64,000 nucleotides of DNA. Source: Saprospiraceae bacterium. GTDB lineage: Bacteria > Bacteroidota > Bacteroidia > Chitinophagales > Saprospiraceae. Shown here in pieces: positions 37,185-47,525 of the stretch. The DNA lies in NCBI GenBank assembly GCA_029251525.1, contig JAQXDE010000016.1, positions 1 through 64,000 of the forward strand. Reading direction: 5' to 3'. Below the pieces are notes generated by a model. It made no database searches. It saw only the letters and a program-made list of their open reading frames with translations, and was not told where the DNA came from. Both the position numbers and the translations under genes were made by a program. Numbering within the stretch: the first letter of the stretch is position 1; each line of letters opens with the position of its first letter.

Positions 37185-37222
37185 AAAAAAAGCTCAAGAA
37201 TTTTGTTCTTGCGCTTTTTTTT
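37185..37222 (+). terminator. rho-independent terminator
   Basis: An interrupted stem (aaaaaaagc-t-caagaa / ttcttg-c-gcttttttt) with a short loop lies after the ATPase gene; it may also serve the convergent EamA gene. Confidence 0.8.
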
Positions 37223-37241
37223 GAAGTATTGATTCATTAAA

Positions 37242-38147
37242 TTAAACTAAATCACCAGATTTTCTTCTAGACCATCCAAATACTAGTAAACCAAAAATAA
37301 TAACTGTACCTCCCACCAATTGAATTGGCGTAACTATTTCTCCAAAAGGAAAAGCAGTCAAGACCGTAAATAATGGAATTAGATTCATGTATAAAGCAGA
37401 TTTCGTGGCACCCAAAACAACTACGCCTTTATAGAAAAAAGCATAAGCTATACCTGTTCCTAAAATTCCCATAAATAAAATGCTTCCCCAGAAAGTAAAA
37501 TCTAAGGGTATTTCAGTTGATATTAATTCTGGGAAGGAACTTAAAATAAATAAAATCAAAGCAACTAATGAGGCAAAGGAAGTTGTTATAATAGAATTTA
37601 AATGTGATAATTTTTTTTCAATAATTACCTGAGAGAGCGAAAATACAATTGCCATCATCAAAATATAAAAATCACCTTCAGCAATTTTTAAGTCGAGTAA
37701 TTCTATCAAATTACCTTTGACGAGAATGATCGCAACACCCAAAAGACTTATCAAAATAGCAAACCATTGAAGTTTAACTAATTTTTTTCCCATCAACATA
37801 AAGGCTAGTATTGCTGTAATAATCGTACTTGTGGCAATGATCAACGAACTATTAATTGCACTAGTAGTGGTAAGTCCCTTATTGAAAAAGTAAATAGTAA
37901 GAAAAAAGCCAAAGAACCCAGTAAGAAAAATATTCCACCAATCTGTCCTAGAAAACTTTGTAGGAATTTTAAATGATCTAAATTGCATCCACATGATAGG
38001 GAAAAGTATCATCACTCCAAAAAAAAATCTAATTGCAGCAACAGCCATAGGGGAGTAGAATTTCAAAGCAATCTTAGCCATATGGAAATTGATAGCCCAA
38101 AAGAGCATGGTGCTAATGACAAGGGTTGTAATGATTTTTTTATCCAT
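37242..38147 (-). CDS. EamA-family (DMT) transporter
   Basis: The protein has 301 residues, about ten transmembrane helices, and two EamA repeats (first about 8-140, second about 155-290). Characteristic stretches are AIRFFFGVMILFP, NSSLIIATSTIITAILAF and GTGIAYAFFYKGVVVLGATKSALYMNLIPLFTVL. The substrate is not predictable; relatives export metabolites or amino acids. It is a single gene between convergent neighbours on one side and groEL's terminator on the other. Confidence 0.9.
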   Translation of the reverse strand: MDKKIITTLVISTMLFWAINFHMAKIALKFYSPMAVAAIRFFFGVMILFPIMWMQFRSFKIPTKFSRTDWWNIFLTGFFGFFLTIYFFNKGLTTTSAINSSLIIATSTIITAILAFMLMGKKLVKLQWFAILISLLGVAIILVKGNLIELLDLKIAEGDFYILMMAIVFSLSQVIIEKKLSHLNSIITTSFASLVALILFILSSFPELISTEIPLDFTFWGSILFMGILGTGIAYAFFYKGVVVLGATKSALYMNLIPLFTVLTAFPFGEIVTPIQLVGGTVIIFGLLVFGWSRRKSGDLV

Positions 38148-38257
38148 TTATTCCAATATCTGGATTTCTATATAGCAAATAGAAAGAGAGGGAATTTGCT
38201 CCTTATAAGGAATTTTTATAATTGAGTTGACGAAAGATGAAGAGTATACCTAAGAAA

Positions 38258-38291
38258 AAGAGGCTATTGATTTTCATATCAACAGCCTCTT
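38258..38291 (-). terminator. terminator downstream of groEL
   Basis: The inverted repeat aagaggct / agcctctt has an inner ttga / tcaa. A T-rich tail follows on the reverse strand, 34 bases past the groEL stop. Confidence 0.75.
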
Positions 38292-38324
38292 ATGGTATTA
38301 ATGATTCGCTTTACAGCTAATCTA

Positions 38325-39986
<1,662 letters not shown>

Positions 39987-40052
39987 TTAATTAAAAATAA
40001 ATGATCACAACAATTTTTGAAAATAGACAATCTCTATTTTCAACTGATTGCT

Positions 40053-40316
40053 TTACAAAATGACTAGAATATCATCTTCTCTCATGATCAAATAGTCTTT
40101 TCCTTCGTGGTTGATTTCTTGTCCTGAATATTTTCCATATAGGACTACATCACCCTTTTTTACAGTCATTTTGTTGCCATCCTTTCCAGGGCCTACAGAA
40201 ATAACTTTTCCACGTTGTGGTTTTTCCTTAGCAGTGTCGGGAACGATAATTCCTCCTTTGGTAACTTCTTCAGCAGGTGCCGGTTGGACAACTACTCTGT
40301 CGTTAATTGGTTTCAT
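40053..40316 (-). CDS. groES: co-chaperonin GroES
   Basis: The 87-residue lid of the GroEL chamber starts [17 protein letters not shown]. It includes the mobile-loop region [17 protein letters not shown] and the conserved [18 protein letters not shown]. It leads the groES-groEL operon. The long upstream spacer carries two phased palindromes at 40534-40572. Confidence 0.99.
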   Translation of the reverse strand: MKPINDRVVVQPAPAEEVTKGGIIVPDTAKEKPQRGKVISVGPGKDGNKMTVKKGDVVLYGKYSGQEINHEGKDYLIMREDDILVIL

Positions 40317-40533
40317 ACTTCAGTAATATGTTTAGTTTAGAAAAATTGTTTTGTCTCAAACAGATCATGTGGCTAAGATGAAAATAAAAACAGATAACAA
40401 ATGAGTTGATCATATTTTGTCTTAAATTAGAACACAAGGTATATTTGAAAACTAAATAAATAAGACTATGAAACTTATAGTTCCATGGTTACGCTTTCTA
40501 TTCATCAGATAATGTACCATTTGGGATTAACTG

Positions 40534-40572
40534 CCAAAATTGCTGTTTTGGAAAGCCAAAATTTCGGTTTTG
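40534..40572. promoter_or_regulatory. two phased palindromes upstream of groES
   Basis: CCAAAATTGCTGTTTTGG (40534-40551) and CCAAAATTTCGGTTTTG (40556-40572) are two copies of the dyad CCAAAA-N6-TTTTG, spaced 22 bases start to start, about two helical turns. They lie about 220 bases upstream of the groES start. They do not match the CIRCE element. The rest of 40317-41164 shows no gene that I can support. Confidence 0.5.
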
Positions 40573-41165
40573 TTAATTCAAATTAAACATACTGACTAAA
40601 AGGCACGCAAAGGTAATTTTTTTTGGGAAAAAATAAGGGTAGGGTGGAAGGTTTTAAACTGTAATTCAATAATGGATTTTTTATAAAAGCATCAAAATGA
40701 GGTATGTTGTGCTTAACTCTAAACGGATATTTTGTTCTAGGAAATCATATGATATTGAACTTGTTTTCTAAATCACAAAAATTAAATTTCCAGATAGTGA
40801 TTTTATTGAAAAATCAATTCTAGTAAAGATTATCCGAAGTAGAGAATCAATTGAATATTTTTCATTTGTTTCTTGGTAAGGTCAACCCAAATTTTCTCAT
40901 AATTTCTGAGAGGACAAATTTTATTTAACTAGAAGTAAAATACGGTTTGATTAATTTTTACATCCTAAGACTATTGTGGAATTTGATAAGGATGATTTTT
41001 CTAGTTTTAAGTTTAGATTAAGAAGATTGAAGCGATCTTCAAAGCTTTAGCTAAGCTAAGTAGGTTCAACAGTAAAGTTGACCAAAAAAAGAGAAAATGA
41101 GTGGATAACTAATCTTAAATTTGGTGAAACTAGTTCTTGATGAATGGAGAATAAAATATTTTTGA

Positions 41166-41204
41166 AAAAAAACGGATGTATCGCAACGACACATCCGTTT
41201 TTTT
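41166..41204 (-). terminator. terminator downstream of secG
   Basis: A perfect 14-base stem (aaaaaaacggatgt / acatccgttttttt) with an 11-base loop lies 16 bases past the secG stop. Confidence 0.9.
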
Positions 41205-41220
41205 AACGATTGAAATACTA

Positions 41221-41487
41221 CTATCCTGCTGATTCCAAGCCAGAAGAAACTGGACCACCACCACCTGCAACAATAGCAGCAATGATGCATAATACGAATA
41301 AAGCTATAGCTAGGCCCCAAGTTAATTTCTCAACAAAATCGGTAGATTTGGCTGCTCCAAAGATTTGGTTGGAAGCGTTTCCACCAAACGTTGCATCAAC
41401 TCCTCCTCCTTTCGGATTTTGGATTAATACTACTCCCATAAGCATAATACAAACAAGAGCGGTTAATACTGTAATTCCTGATAACAT
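41221..41487 (-). CDS. secG: protein translocase subunit SecG
   Basis: The protein has 88 residues and two transmembrane helices (about 2-22 and 55-77). The conserved cytoplasmic loop is QNPKGGGVDATFGG, followed by NQIFGAAKSTDFVEKLTW. It is an accessory subunit of the SecYEG channel that aids preprotein export. It lies downstream of the lysine-rich TPR gene with a 6-base gap, within the lptE-TPR-secG run, and is followed by a strong terminator. Confidence 0.97.
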   Translation of the reverse strand: MLSGITVLTALVCIMLMGVVLIQNPKGGGVDATFGGNASNQIFGAAKSTDFVEKLTWGLAIALFVLCIIAAIVAGGGGPVSSGLESAG

Positions 41488-41493
41488 ATTGAA

Positions 41494-43047
41494 TTATTTT
41501 TTAAGTTTCGCAATTTTTTTTGCAAAGAAACTGCTTTTTTTAGGAAAAATCAAACTTAATCGTTTATACATTTGAATTGCTTTTTTGTGACTTCCTTGTT
41601 TTGCAAGTAATTCTGCTAAAGTTTCTGATAAAATGTCATCGCTTTGTTGAACACTTTTGTTGGCCTCAGCTATCACAATAGCTTTTTTCTTTTTATTTCC
41701 TTTTTTTGTTTTTGACTTTCTTGATACTTTTTTCTTCCCTTTCTTCCCTTTCTTCCCTTTTGGCTTCTTTTCCTTTTCTTTCCTTTTCTTCTTCTCTTTC
41801 TTTTCTTTGGGTTCTTTAGTTTCTTTTTTCTTTTCTTTGGATTCTTTAGTTTCTTTTTTCTTTTTTGCTTCTTTAGTCTCTTTCTTTTGGCCTTTGGCCA
41901 CCTTCTTCATCTTTATTTTTGACATAAGTTTTTTCTGGTTCCTTTTCTTTTTAGATTTTTTCTTTCTGATAAACATCAACCCATTTTTCTCTTCTTCAGC
42001 TACTTCATTGATTGCATTAGTTAACCCAGTTTCCTTTTTTATTTCTTTGATAAATTCAACTGGAGCTTGGAGTTGATCAAGGTAACTTTTAAAGGAATCT
42101 TTAGGAGAAGGAGAAGATGTATTATTATGTTGTACGGAATCTTCATTTTTTGTTTCTTCTTTAGAGCTTATATCACCCAAGCTTTTATCCTCTAAAATTC
42201 TTTCTTCAGATTGATTAGCCTTTTGCAATGGGGCATCCATTTCTTTTTCCGTTTTATTGGTTATTTCCAGAAGGACATCCTTTCCTAAACTAATTGGAGT
42301 CAAATCTTTAAAGTCATTCTCAGTAATGACAGTTGGAGACTCTAGTTCATCTTCTAAATTAATTTTGTCATCAAAAGTAGGTGAAATAAATTTTTTATCT
42401 TCTTTTTGATTTTTTGTCTTTTCTAAAAGTTGGTCAATTACTGATTTATTTTTTTTAGGTTTTTCTATAAATGAAATCATATCGGCTTCATCTGAAATAT
42501 TATTTTCAGAAATAGGAGACGCTAGGAATTCCAAATCAGATGATTCTTTTGATTTTATTTTAATACCAGGAATTATTTCTTTTTCTTCAGAATTAGAAAT
42601 ATCATTTTTAGCGTCATTTGGGATACGTGATTCAGGAGAAAGGGTATTTGATGCTATTTCAGGATCTAAAAACTCTAAATCCCCTTCTCCACGGGATGTT
42701 GGTTCAATTCCCTCTAAAATAGGTAACTTTTTTTGTTCTTCACTATTATTTGATAGATCTTTTAATTCTAGGAAATCTTCATTTAAAACGAAGCTTTCAA
42801 GACGCTTAGAGTTATCTTTTTGATGAATTAATCGATATAATAAACTTCGATCAACATGGTAGGTAGCGGCGAGCTCAAAATCCGTTGAATAATCCTCAGA
42901 GTTTTCAAATTGGCTTTTCGTTAATAGCAAATACCTTAAATTTTGACAGAACGGGTATTGTACTACCAAGCTCTTTAGTTCTTGGTAGGACACCTGATAT
43001 AAATGACTTGGATTTTTTAAGTAATGTGTAAACTTCTCCGGTTTCAT
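41494..43047 (-). CDS. Lys/Glu-rich TPR-like protein of the lptE-secG cluster
   Basis: The protein has 517 residues. The N-terminus (about 1-90, FTHYLKNPSHLYQVSYQEL) looks folded, followed by an acidic Ser/Glu-rich spacer (about 100-340). A strongly repetitive lysine-rich block comes next (about 365-460) built from units like KKETKEXK and KEKKEKKK. The C-terminal about 45 residues form a TPR-like helix pair (DDILSETLAELLAKQGSHKKAIQMYKRL). No signal peptide or membrane helix is seen. Homologues sit in the same position in other Bacteroidota, mostly with shorter low-complexity parts. Function unknown. Confidence 0.8.
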   Translation of the reverse strand: MKPEKFTHYLKNPSHLYQVSYQELKSLVVQYPFCQNLRYLLLTKSQFENSEDYSTDFELAATYHVDRSLLYRLIHQKDNSKRLESFVLNEDFLELKDLSNNSEEQKKLPILEGIEPTSRGEGDLEFLDPEIASNTLSPESRIPNDAKNDISNSEEKEIIPGIKIKSKESSDLEFLASPISENNISDEADMISFIEKPKKNKSVIDQLLEKTKNQKEDKKFISPTFDDKINLEDELESPTVITENDFKDLTPISLGKDVLLEITNKTEKEMDAPLQKANQSEERILEDKSLGDISSKEETKNEDSVQHNNTSSPSPKDSFKSYLDQLQAPVEFIKEIKKETGLTNAINEVAEEEKNGLMFIRKKKSKKKRNQKKLMSKIKMKKVAKGQKKETKEAKKKKETKESKEKKKETKEPKEKKEKKKRKEKEKKPKGKKGKKGKKKVSRKSKTKKGNKKKKAIVIAEANKSVQQSDDILSETLAELLAKQGSHKKAIQMYKRLSLIFPKKSSFFAKKIAKLKK

Positions 43048-43206
43048 TGAATGTTTTTTTCTAATTGTCTGCTAATCAAATGAACTTCAATGTATGGTTG
43101 TCTGAACTCAAAGATAATGAAAAAGTGTGTTATTATTAATTAAGTTTAATATTTAAAGGAATTTCTTAGAAAGTAATAGCATAACTCATGATGTGAATAA
43201 ATAATG

Positions 43207-43713
43207 CTACCAATCATTAAATGCTTTGTTAAATATTTTCTCAATCATTTCCTCTTGGATTGCATCAATCAAATCATCTTGGACATCAATTAAGTTTACA
43301 CTACTTCCAAAGTCAGAAAAGGATTTAAAGTTTTGTTTCCAATTTTTTTCTTCATCGTTGTGATAAATATATTCTACTGACAGAGTAATAGTCAGGCGGT
43401 TAAAAGCGGTAGTTTCACCTGCTTGCGGTGCTTCTGAGCTAACATAAAAATCAGTAACAACACCTTTAAATTCAATATCTGGATCAGTTTCAGTCTGGTT
43501 TAAATTTGATTCTGCTCGAATTTTATCCTTTAGCGCCTCTGATAATGTCTGACCTAAAGTTGGAATTGCACTATTTGATCTTACATCAAATCTCTCTACA
43601 AAATAAGAATTTACCTCAGCGGGAATACTAGTACCTTTGAATGAGTAAAAAAAACAACCAGAGAATGTAATTGAAAATCCGACGAGTAAGAAAAGCAAAT
43701 TTTTATGTTGCAT
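43207..43713 (-). CDS. lptE: LPS-assembly lipoprotein LptE
   Basis: The outer-membrane lipoprotein LptE plugs LptD during LPS insertion. I start at the ATG at 43713 (MQHKNLLFLLVGF), giving 168 residues. A longer frame from 43812 would add 33 residues before the signal peptide. The lipobox lies in ITFSGC with Cys about residue 20. The Bacteroidota LptE pattern is FYSFKGTSIPAEVNSYFVERFD, then RLTITLSVEYI and DDLIDAIQEEMIEKIFNKAF. It leads the lptE-TPR-secG gene run. Confidence 0.93.
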   Translation of the reverse strand: MQHKNLLFLLVGFSITFSGCFFYSFKGTSIPAEVNSYFVERFDVRSNSAIPTLGQTLSEALKDKIRAESNLNQTETDPDIEFKGVVTDFYVSSEAPQAGETTAFNRLTITLSVEYIYHNDEEKNWKQNFKSFSDFGSSVNLIDVQDDLIDAIQEEMIEKIFNKAFNDW

Positions 43714-43811
43714 GATTTTGATTTGGTGAAAAAAAAAGGAGAATCTAGTTTTGATAATTAAAACGTAAAAATTAAACTTATCGTTGTCAATTATTAGGTT
43801 AAAATACGGCA

Positions 43812-43852
43812 AAAAAAAACTGATAGCGTGTTAAACACTATCAGTTTTTTTT
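43812..43852 (-). terminator. terminator downstream of ferredoxin gene
   Basis: The stem aaaaaaaactgatag / ctatcagtttttttt, with a small bulge, lies 19 bases past the ferredoxin stop; the opposite side can also serve the forward strand. Confidence 0.85.
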
Positions 43853-43870
43853 AAAAGTTAAAATAGCTAC

Positions 43871-44218
43871 TTAGGCATGTAAGGTAGCTTGTCTAGCCAA
43901 AAGAACTTCTTCAGACTCTTCTCGATCAGGATCTGGGACACAACAGTCAACAGGACAAACTGCTGCACATTGGGGTTCTTCATGAAATCCCATACATTCT
44001 GTACATTTATCTGGTGTGATAAAGTAGTAATCTTCTTCAACAGGAGCGTTTGATTCATTAGCCTCTACTTCTTTTCCATCTTCAAGAGTATATTTCCCAG
44101 TGATGTTAGTTCCTTCTGAAACGGTCCATTCCACTCCTCCTTCATAGATTGCATTATTTGGGCACTCAGGTTCACAAGCTCCACAATTAATACATTCATC
44201 AGTAATTATAATTGCCAT
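43871..44218 (-). CDS. 2[4Fe-4S] ferredoxin (Alvin/YfhL-type)
   Basis: The protein has 115 residues. The first cluster motif is [12 protein letters not shown]. The second is [18 protein letters not shown], with the longer C-x2-C-x8-C-x3-C spacing typical of the Allochromatium (Alvin) ferredoxin group. It is a soluble electron carrier. Redox partners cannot be named from the neighbourhood; the nearest genes are lptE and alkA. The start is ATG before AIIITDE. Confidence 0.93.
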   Translation of the reverse strand: MAIIITDECINCGACEPECPNNAIYEGGVEWTVSEGTNITGKYTLEDGKEVEANESNAPVEEDYYFITPDKCTECMGFHEEPQCAAVCPVDCCVPDPDREESEEVLLARQATLHA

Positions 44219-44324
44219 TATTTATTTTATTATTGTAAAAAAATAAGATTTGCTATTTAATTTAGCAATCGAAAATAGAAACGACAAAAATATTAGAAAG
44301 TTTAATCAAATACAAATCCGAGTA

Positions 44325-45217
44325 ATGAATAAAAATTTTTCTATATCAACACCATCTGATTTTAATTTTAAGAAAGGCCTGAGGTTCTTACAAAGATCGG
44401 ATTTGGAATGTTTGTTTCGTATTGAAAATGGATTAGTACAATTCGCATTAAAAATTAAGAATGAAAATTTTGTAATTCAATTTTTTTTGAAAAATGGGAA
44501 CTCCATATTGAGATTTTAAAAGGTAAATTGACTCCCATTTCTAAAAAAATCATTTCTGCCTACATATTAGAATGGTTTGATGTAAAAAGAGACTTGACAG
44601 ATTTTAATAGGGTTTGTCGAAAAGATAATGTGCTGAAAAATATTTGTAATCAAAATATTGGACTTCGATTAATAGGAATTCCAAATTTTTTGGAAGCGAT
44701 CAGTTGGGCAATAATCGGACAACAAATCAATTTAAAGTTTGCTTATTCTTTAAAGAAAAGATTAGTGGAGAATTTTGGTCAGAAAATAGAATTTGAAGGG
44801 AAATACTTTTATCTATTTCCAACAGCAAAGATAATTGCCACATTGACAGAAGAAGACCTTCGTCCACATCAATTTAGTCGTAGTAAAATAAAATACTTAA
44901 TAGGCATTGCTAAAGCAATCGACTCTGGAGAGATTTCAAAAAAGAAACTTTCAAACCTTAATTATGAAGAAGCAAAGATCAAATTAATCGAGCAGTTAGG
45001 GGTTGGAAATTGGACTGCTGATTATGTTTTGATGAAATGTTTGAGATATCCTGATGCATTTCCAATTTCTGATGTTGGAATTCATAATGCAATCAAAAAG
45101 GAGTTGAATTTAGAGAAAAAACCATCAATTGAAACCATTAATTTGATGGTTGTAAATTGGAAAAATTGGAAATCGTATGCTGCATTTTATTTATGGCACT
45201 CACTTTTGGTAAATTAG
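44325..45217 (+). CDS. alkA: DNA-3-methyladenine glycosylase II (AlkA), frameshifted in a T8 run
   Basis: An N-terminal domain starts at the ATG at 44325 (MNKNFSISTPSDFNFKKGL) and reads to VIQFF at the eight T's at 44481-44488. The HhH-GPD domain continues in another frame (ILKGKLTPISKKIISAY, GIPNFLEAISWAIIGQQINLKFAY, LGVGNWTADYVL, with catalytic Asp probably in ISDVGIHNA). Adding one T (T9) joins the frames with no other stop, giving about 298 residues, close to the about 290 expected of family members. So this is one gene with a one-base deletion, not two proteins. The cause is unknown: recent decay, phase variation or a read error. Confidence 0.85.
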
Positions 45218-45372
45218 TTGATTATAAAAAGAAAATACCAAACGAGTATTCTCCTTTTCTTTAAAGAAAGATTTTCAATTATTCTGAATAAAAGATGGTT
45301 TACACGTTATCTTTCTGTTGATTTAAACAATAATTTTTTTTGACAGAAATAAAGAAATTCACTTGTTTTTCC

Positions 45373-45380
45373 TACTTTTG
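45373..45380 (+). promoter_or_regulatory. candidate -7 box for pdhB
   Basis: TACTTTTG matches TAnnTTTG 23 bases before the pdhB ATG. No TTG at the usual spacing is obvious. Confidence 0.35.
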
Positions 45381-45403
45381 TGGTTCACTAAAAAATCACA
45401 TCA

Positions 45404-46384
45404 ATGTCTAGAGTTTTAGCTTTAAGAGATGCCATTCGAGAAGGAATGACTGAAGAAATGAGAAGAGATGATAATGTCTTTCTTATGGGAGAAGAAGTGG
45501 CAGAATATAATGGAGCATATAAAGTAAGTAAAGGTATGCTTGACGAATTTGGAGCAAGAAGAGTAGTAGATACACCAATCGCAGAATTAGGTTTTGCAGG
45601 TATTGGTGTAGGAGCTGCAATGAATGGGTTGCGACCGATTGTTGAGTTTATGACCTGGAATTTTGCGGTATTAGCATTTGACCAAATTATTAACAATGCA
45701 GCTAAAACACTCTCACAATCAGCGGGAGAGTTTAATTGTCCAATCGTTTTTCGTGGGCCATCTGGAGCGGCAGGTCAATTAGCTCAGCAACATTCACAAA
45801 CATTTGAAGCTTGGCTTGCAAATTGTCCGGGATTAAAAGTTATTTCTTGTATTGACCCAGCAGATGCGAAAGGTTTAATTAAATCTGCAATCAGAGATAA
45901 TGACCCAATTTGTATGATGGAATCTGAACAATTTTATGCTTTGGAGGGAGAAGTACCAGATGGTGAATATTTAACTCCAATTGGAAAGGCAGCTGTTCGA
46001 AGAGAAGGAACTGATGTAACAATTGTCTCTTATAATAAAATGATGTTGGTTGCAAATGATGCTGCGGATCAGTTGGCAAAAGAGGGAATATCAGCAGAGG
46101 TTATTGACCTGCGAACAATTAGGCCATTAGACCATGAAACGATTGTGAATTCTGTTAAGAAAACTAATCGAATTGTGGTTGTGGATGAGTCATGGCCATA
46201 CGCTGGAATTAGCTCTGAAATAACTTATCAAATACAAAAATATGCTTTTGACTATTTGGATGCGCCAGTAGTAAGAGTAAATGCACCTGATGTTTCATTA
46301 CCATATGCAGCGGCTTATGTGGAAGCTTATATGCCGAACCCCAAAAAAGTAATTGACGCAGTAAAATCTGTTATGTATAGATAA
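45404..46384 (+). CDS. pdhB: pyruvate dehydrogenase E1 component, beta subunit
   Basis: The protein has 326 residues. It is the beta subunit of the thiamine-diphosphate-dependent E1 enzyme of the pyruvate (or branched-chain 2-oxoacid) dehydrogenase complex. It starts MSRVLALRDAIREGM and carries GEEVAEYNGAYKVSKGM, FEAWLANCPGLKV, EQFYALEGEVPDGEY and VVRVNAPDVSLPYA. The alpha subunit, E2 and E3 are not in this window. It is a single gene followed by a hairpin at 46414. Confidence 0.95.
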   Translation: MSRVLALRDAIREGMTEEMRRDDNVFLMGEEVAEYNGAYKVSKGMLDEFGARRVVDTPIAELGFAGIGVGAAMNGLRPIVEFMTWNFAVLAFDQIINNAAKTLSQSAGEFNCPIVFRGPSGAAGQLAQQHSQTFEAWLANCPGLKVISCIDPADAKGLIKSAIRDNDPICMMESEQFYALEGEVPDGEYLTPIGKAAVRREGTDVTIVSYNKMMLVANDAADQLAKEGISAEVIDLRTIRPLDHETIVNSVKKTNRIVVVDESWPYAGISSEITYQIQKYAFDYLDAPVVRVNAPDVSLPYAAAYVEAYMPNPKKVIDAVKSVMYR

Positions 46385-46413
46385 CATTTTAGGAATCCCT
46401 CAAATGTTGGATC

Positions 46414-46449
46414 TTAAGCCTGTTTCGTTACCAAATGAAACAGGCTTAA
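46414..46449. terminator. strong hairpin after pdhB (weak T-tail)
   Basis: A perfect 13-base stem (ttaagcctgtttc / gaaacaggcttaa) with a 10-base loop lacks a run of T's, so termination is less certain. Confidence 0.55.
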
Positions 46450-46582
46450 TAGTATGGAGGTAATTGATTTATTTTTTCTGGAATCTACTATTATAAGATA
46501 TGTTTGTTTTTAGTAAATCAACTAAAAATGTTTACCTTTTTATTTTTAAAAAATTTTGATTCAAAATTAAATAAAATGAAAT

Positions 46583-47446
46583 ATGAAAAACCAATTAGTA
46601 ATTTTTGCTTGTTTTATTTTTTTGATTGGATGTAATTCATCTGAAAAAAAAGAGGATACTTCAAACGTTGAAGAATGGCAACAGCTTTATAACGGAGAAA
46701 ATATGGATGGTTGGACACCTAAATTAGCCGGTTATAAACTGGGTGATAACTTCAATAATACATTTCGGGTAAGTGATGGGAACCTCCAAAGTAATTATTC
46801 AGAGTATGATACTTTTCGAAATGAGTATGGGCATCTTTTTCATGAAGATAAATTTTCTCATTATAGACTTCGTGCTGAATATCGTGCAGTAGGGGAACAG
46901 ACAATTGGGGGGGCTGGATGGGCGATTGCAAATAATGGTTTGATGTTGCATTGTCAACCTGCAGAGTCTATGACTCTTGACCAAGAATTTCCTTTGTCGG
47001 TTGAATTTCAACTTTTAGCAGGAAATGGAAAGGACGAAAGGACAACTGGAAACCTTTGTACTCCTGGTTCACATGTAACATTGAATGGAGAACTTTTTAT
47101 GCCACATTGCGTAAATTCAACTAGTAAAACTTATCATGGAGATCAATGGGTAACCGCTGAGGCAATTGTGTATGGGGACTCCATTATTCATCAATTGATA
47201 GAAGGGGACACTGTTTTAACTTACTCGAATGTTGTAATCGGAGGAGGACTTAGTGGGTTGGATACATTAAAGTTTCCTGAGGGAAAGAGTATGCTGGATG
47301 GATACATTTCAATCCAAGCAGAAAGTCAAGGTTTTGATTTTAGAAAAATAGAGATACTTGATTTGTGTGGATGTATGGATAAGAAGGCAAAGAATTATAA
47401 ATCTTACTTTACCTGTTCGAAATCTATTAGTTGTGTTTATGAATAA
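46583..47446 (+). CDS. lipoprotein with DUF1080 (LamG-like) domain
   Basis: The protein has 287 residues. The lipobox is in LIGCNSS with Cys about residue 17. The DUF1080/3-keto-disaccharide hydrolase-like domain runs from about 33 to 255 (LYNGENMDGW, FSHYRLRAEYRA, NNGLMLHCQP, ADQWVTAEA-like GDQWVTAEA). The last about 30 residues form a Cys-rich motif (CGCMDKKAKNY, then CSKSISCVY) of the GCxDxxAxNY type found on many Bacteroidota surface proteins. It is probably outer-membrane anchored. The glycan substrate is unknown. Confidence 0.88.
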   Translation: MKNQLVIFACFIFLIGCNSSEKKEDTSNVEEWQQLYNGENMDGWTPKLAGYKLGDNFNNTFRVSDGNLQSNYSEYDTFRNEYGHLFHEDKFSHYRLRAEYRAVGEQTIGGAGWAIANNGLMLHCQPAESMTLDQEFPLSVEFQLLAGNGKDERTTGNLCTPGSHVTLNGELFMPHCVNSTSKTYHGDQWVTAEAIVYGDSIIHQLIEGDTVLTYSNVVIGGGLSGLDTLKFPEGKSMLDGYISIQAESQGFDFRKIEILDLCGCMDKKAKNYKSYFTCSKSISCVYE

Positions 47447-47525
47447 AATTAAATATTGAATGAGTTTAGTACAATATTTTCATATTTATTGAAAATTTAA
47501 TATTATCATATTTTAAATCATAGTA

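Noticed and set aside
41657-42076. + strand ORF rich in Phe
   Set aside because: It is the complement of the lysine-rich repeat block and has no features of its own.
43713-43812. N-terminal extension of LptE
   Set aside because: It would place 33 residues before the signal peptide; the ATG at 43713 gives the normal lipoprotein signal.
44250-44324. Upstream TTG start for AlkA
   Set aside because: The added residues precede the domain and show no conservation; ATG at 44325 is better.
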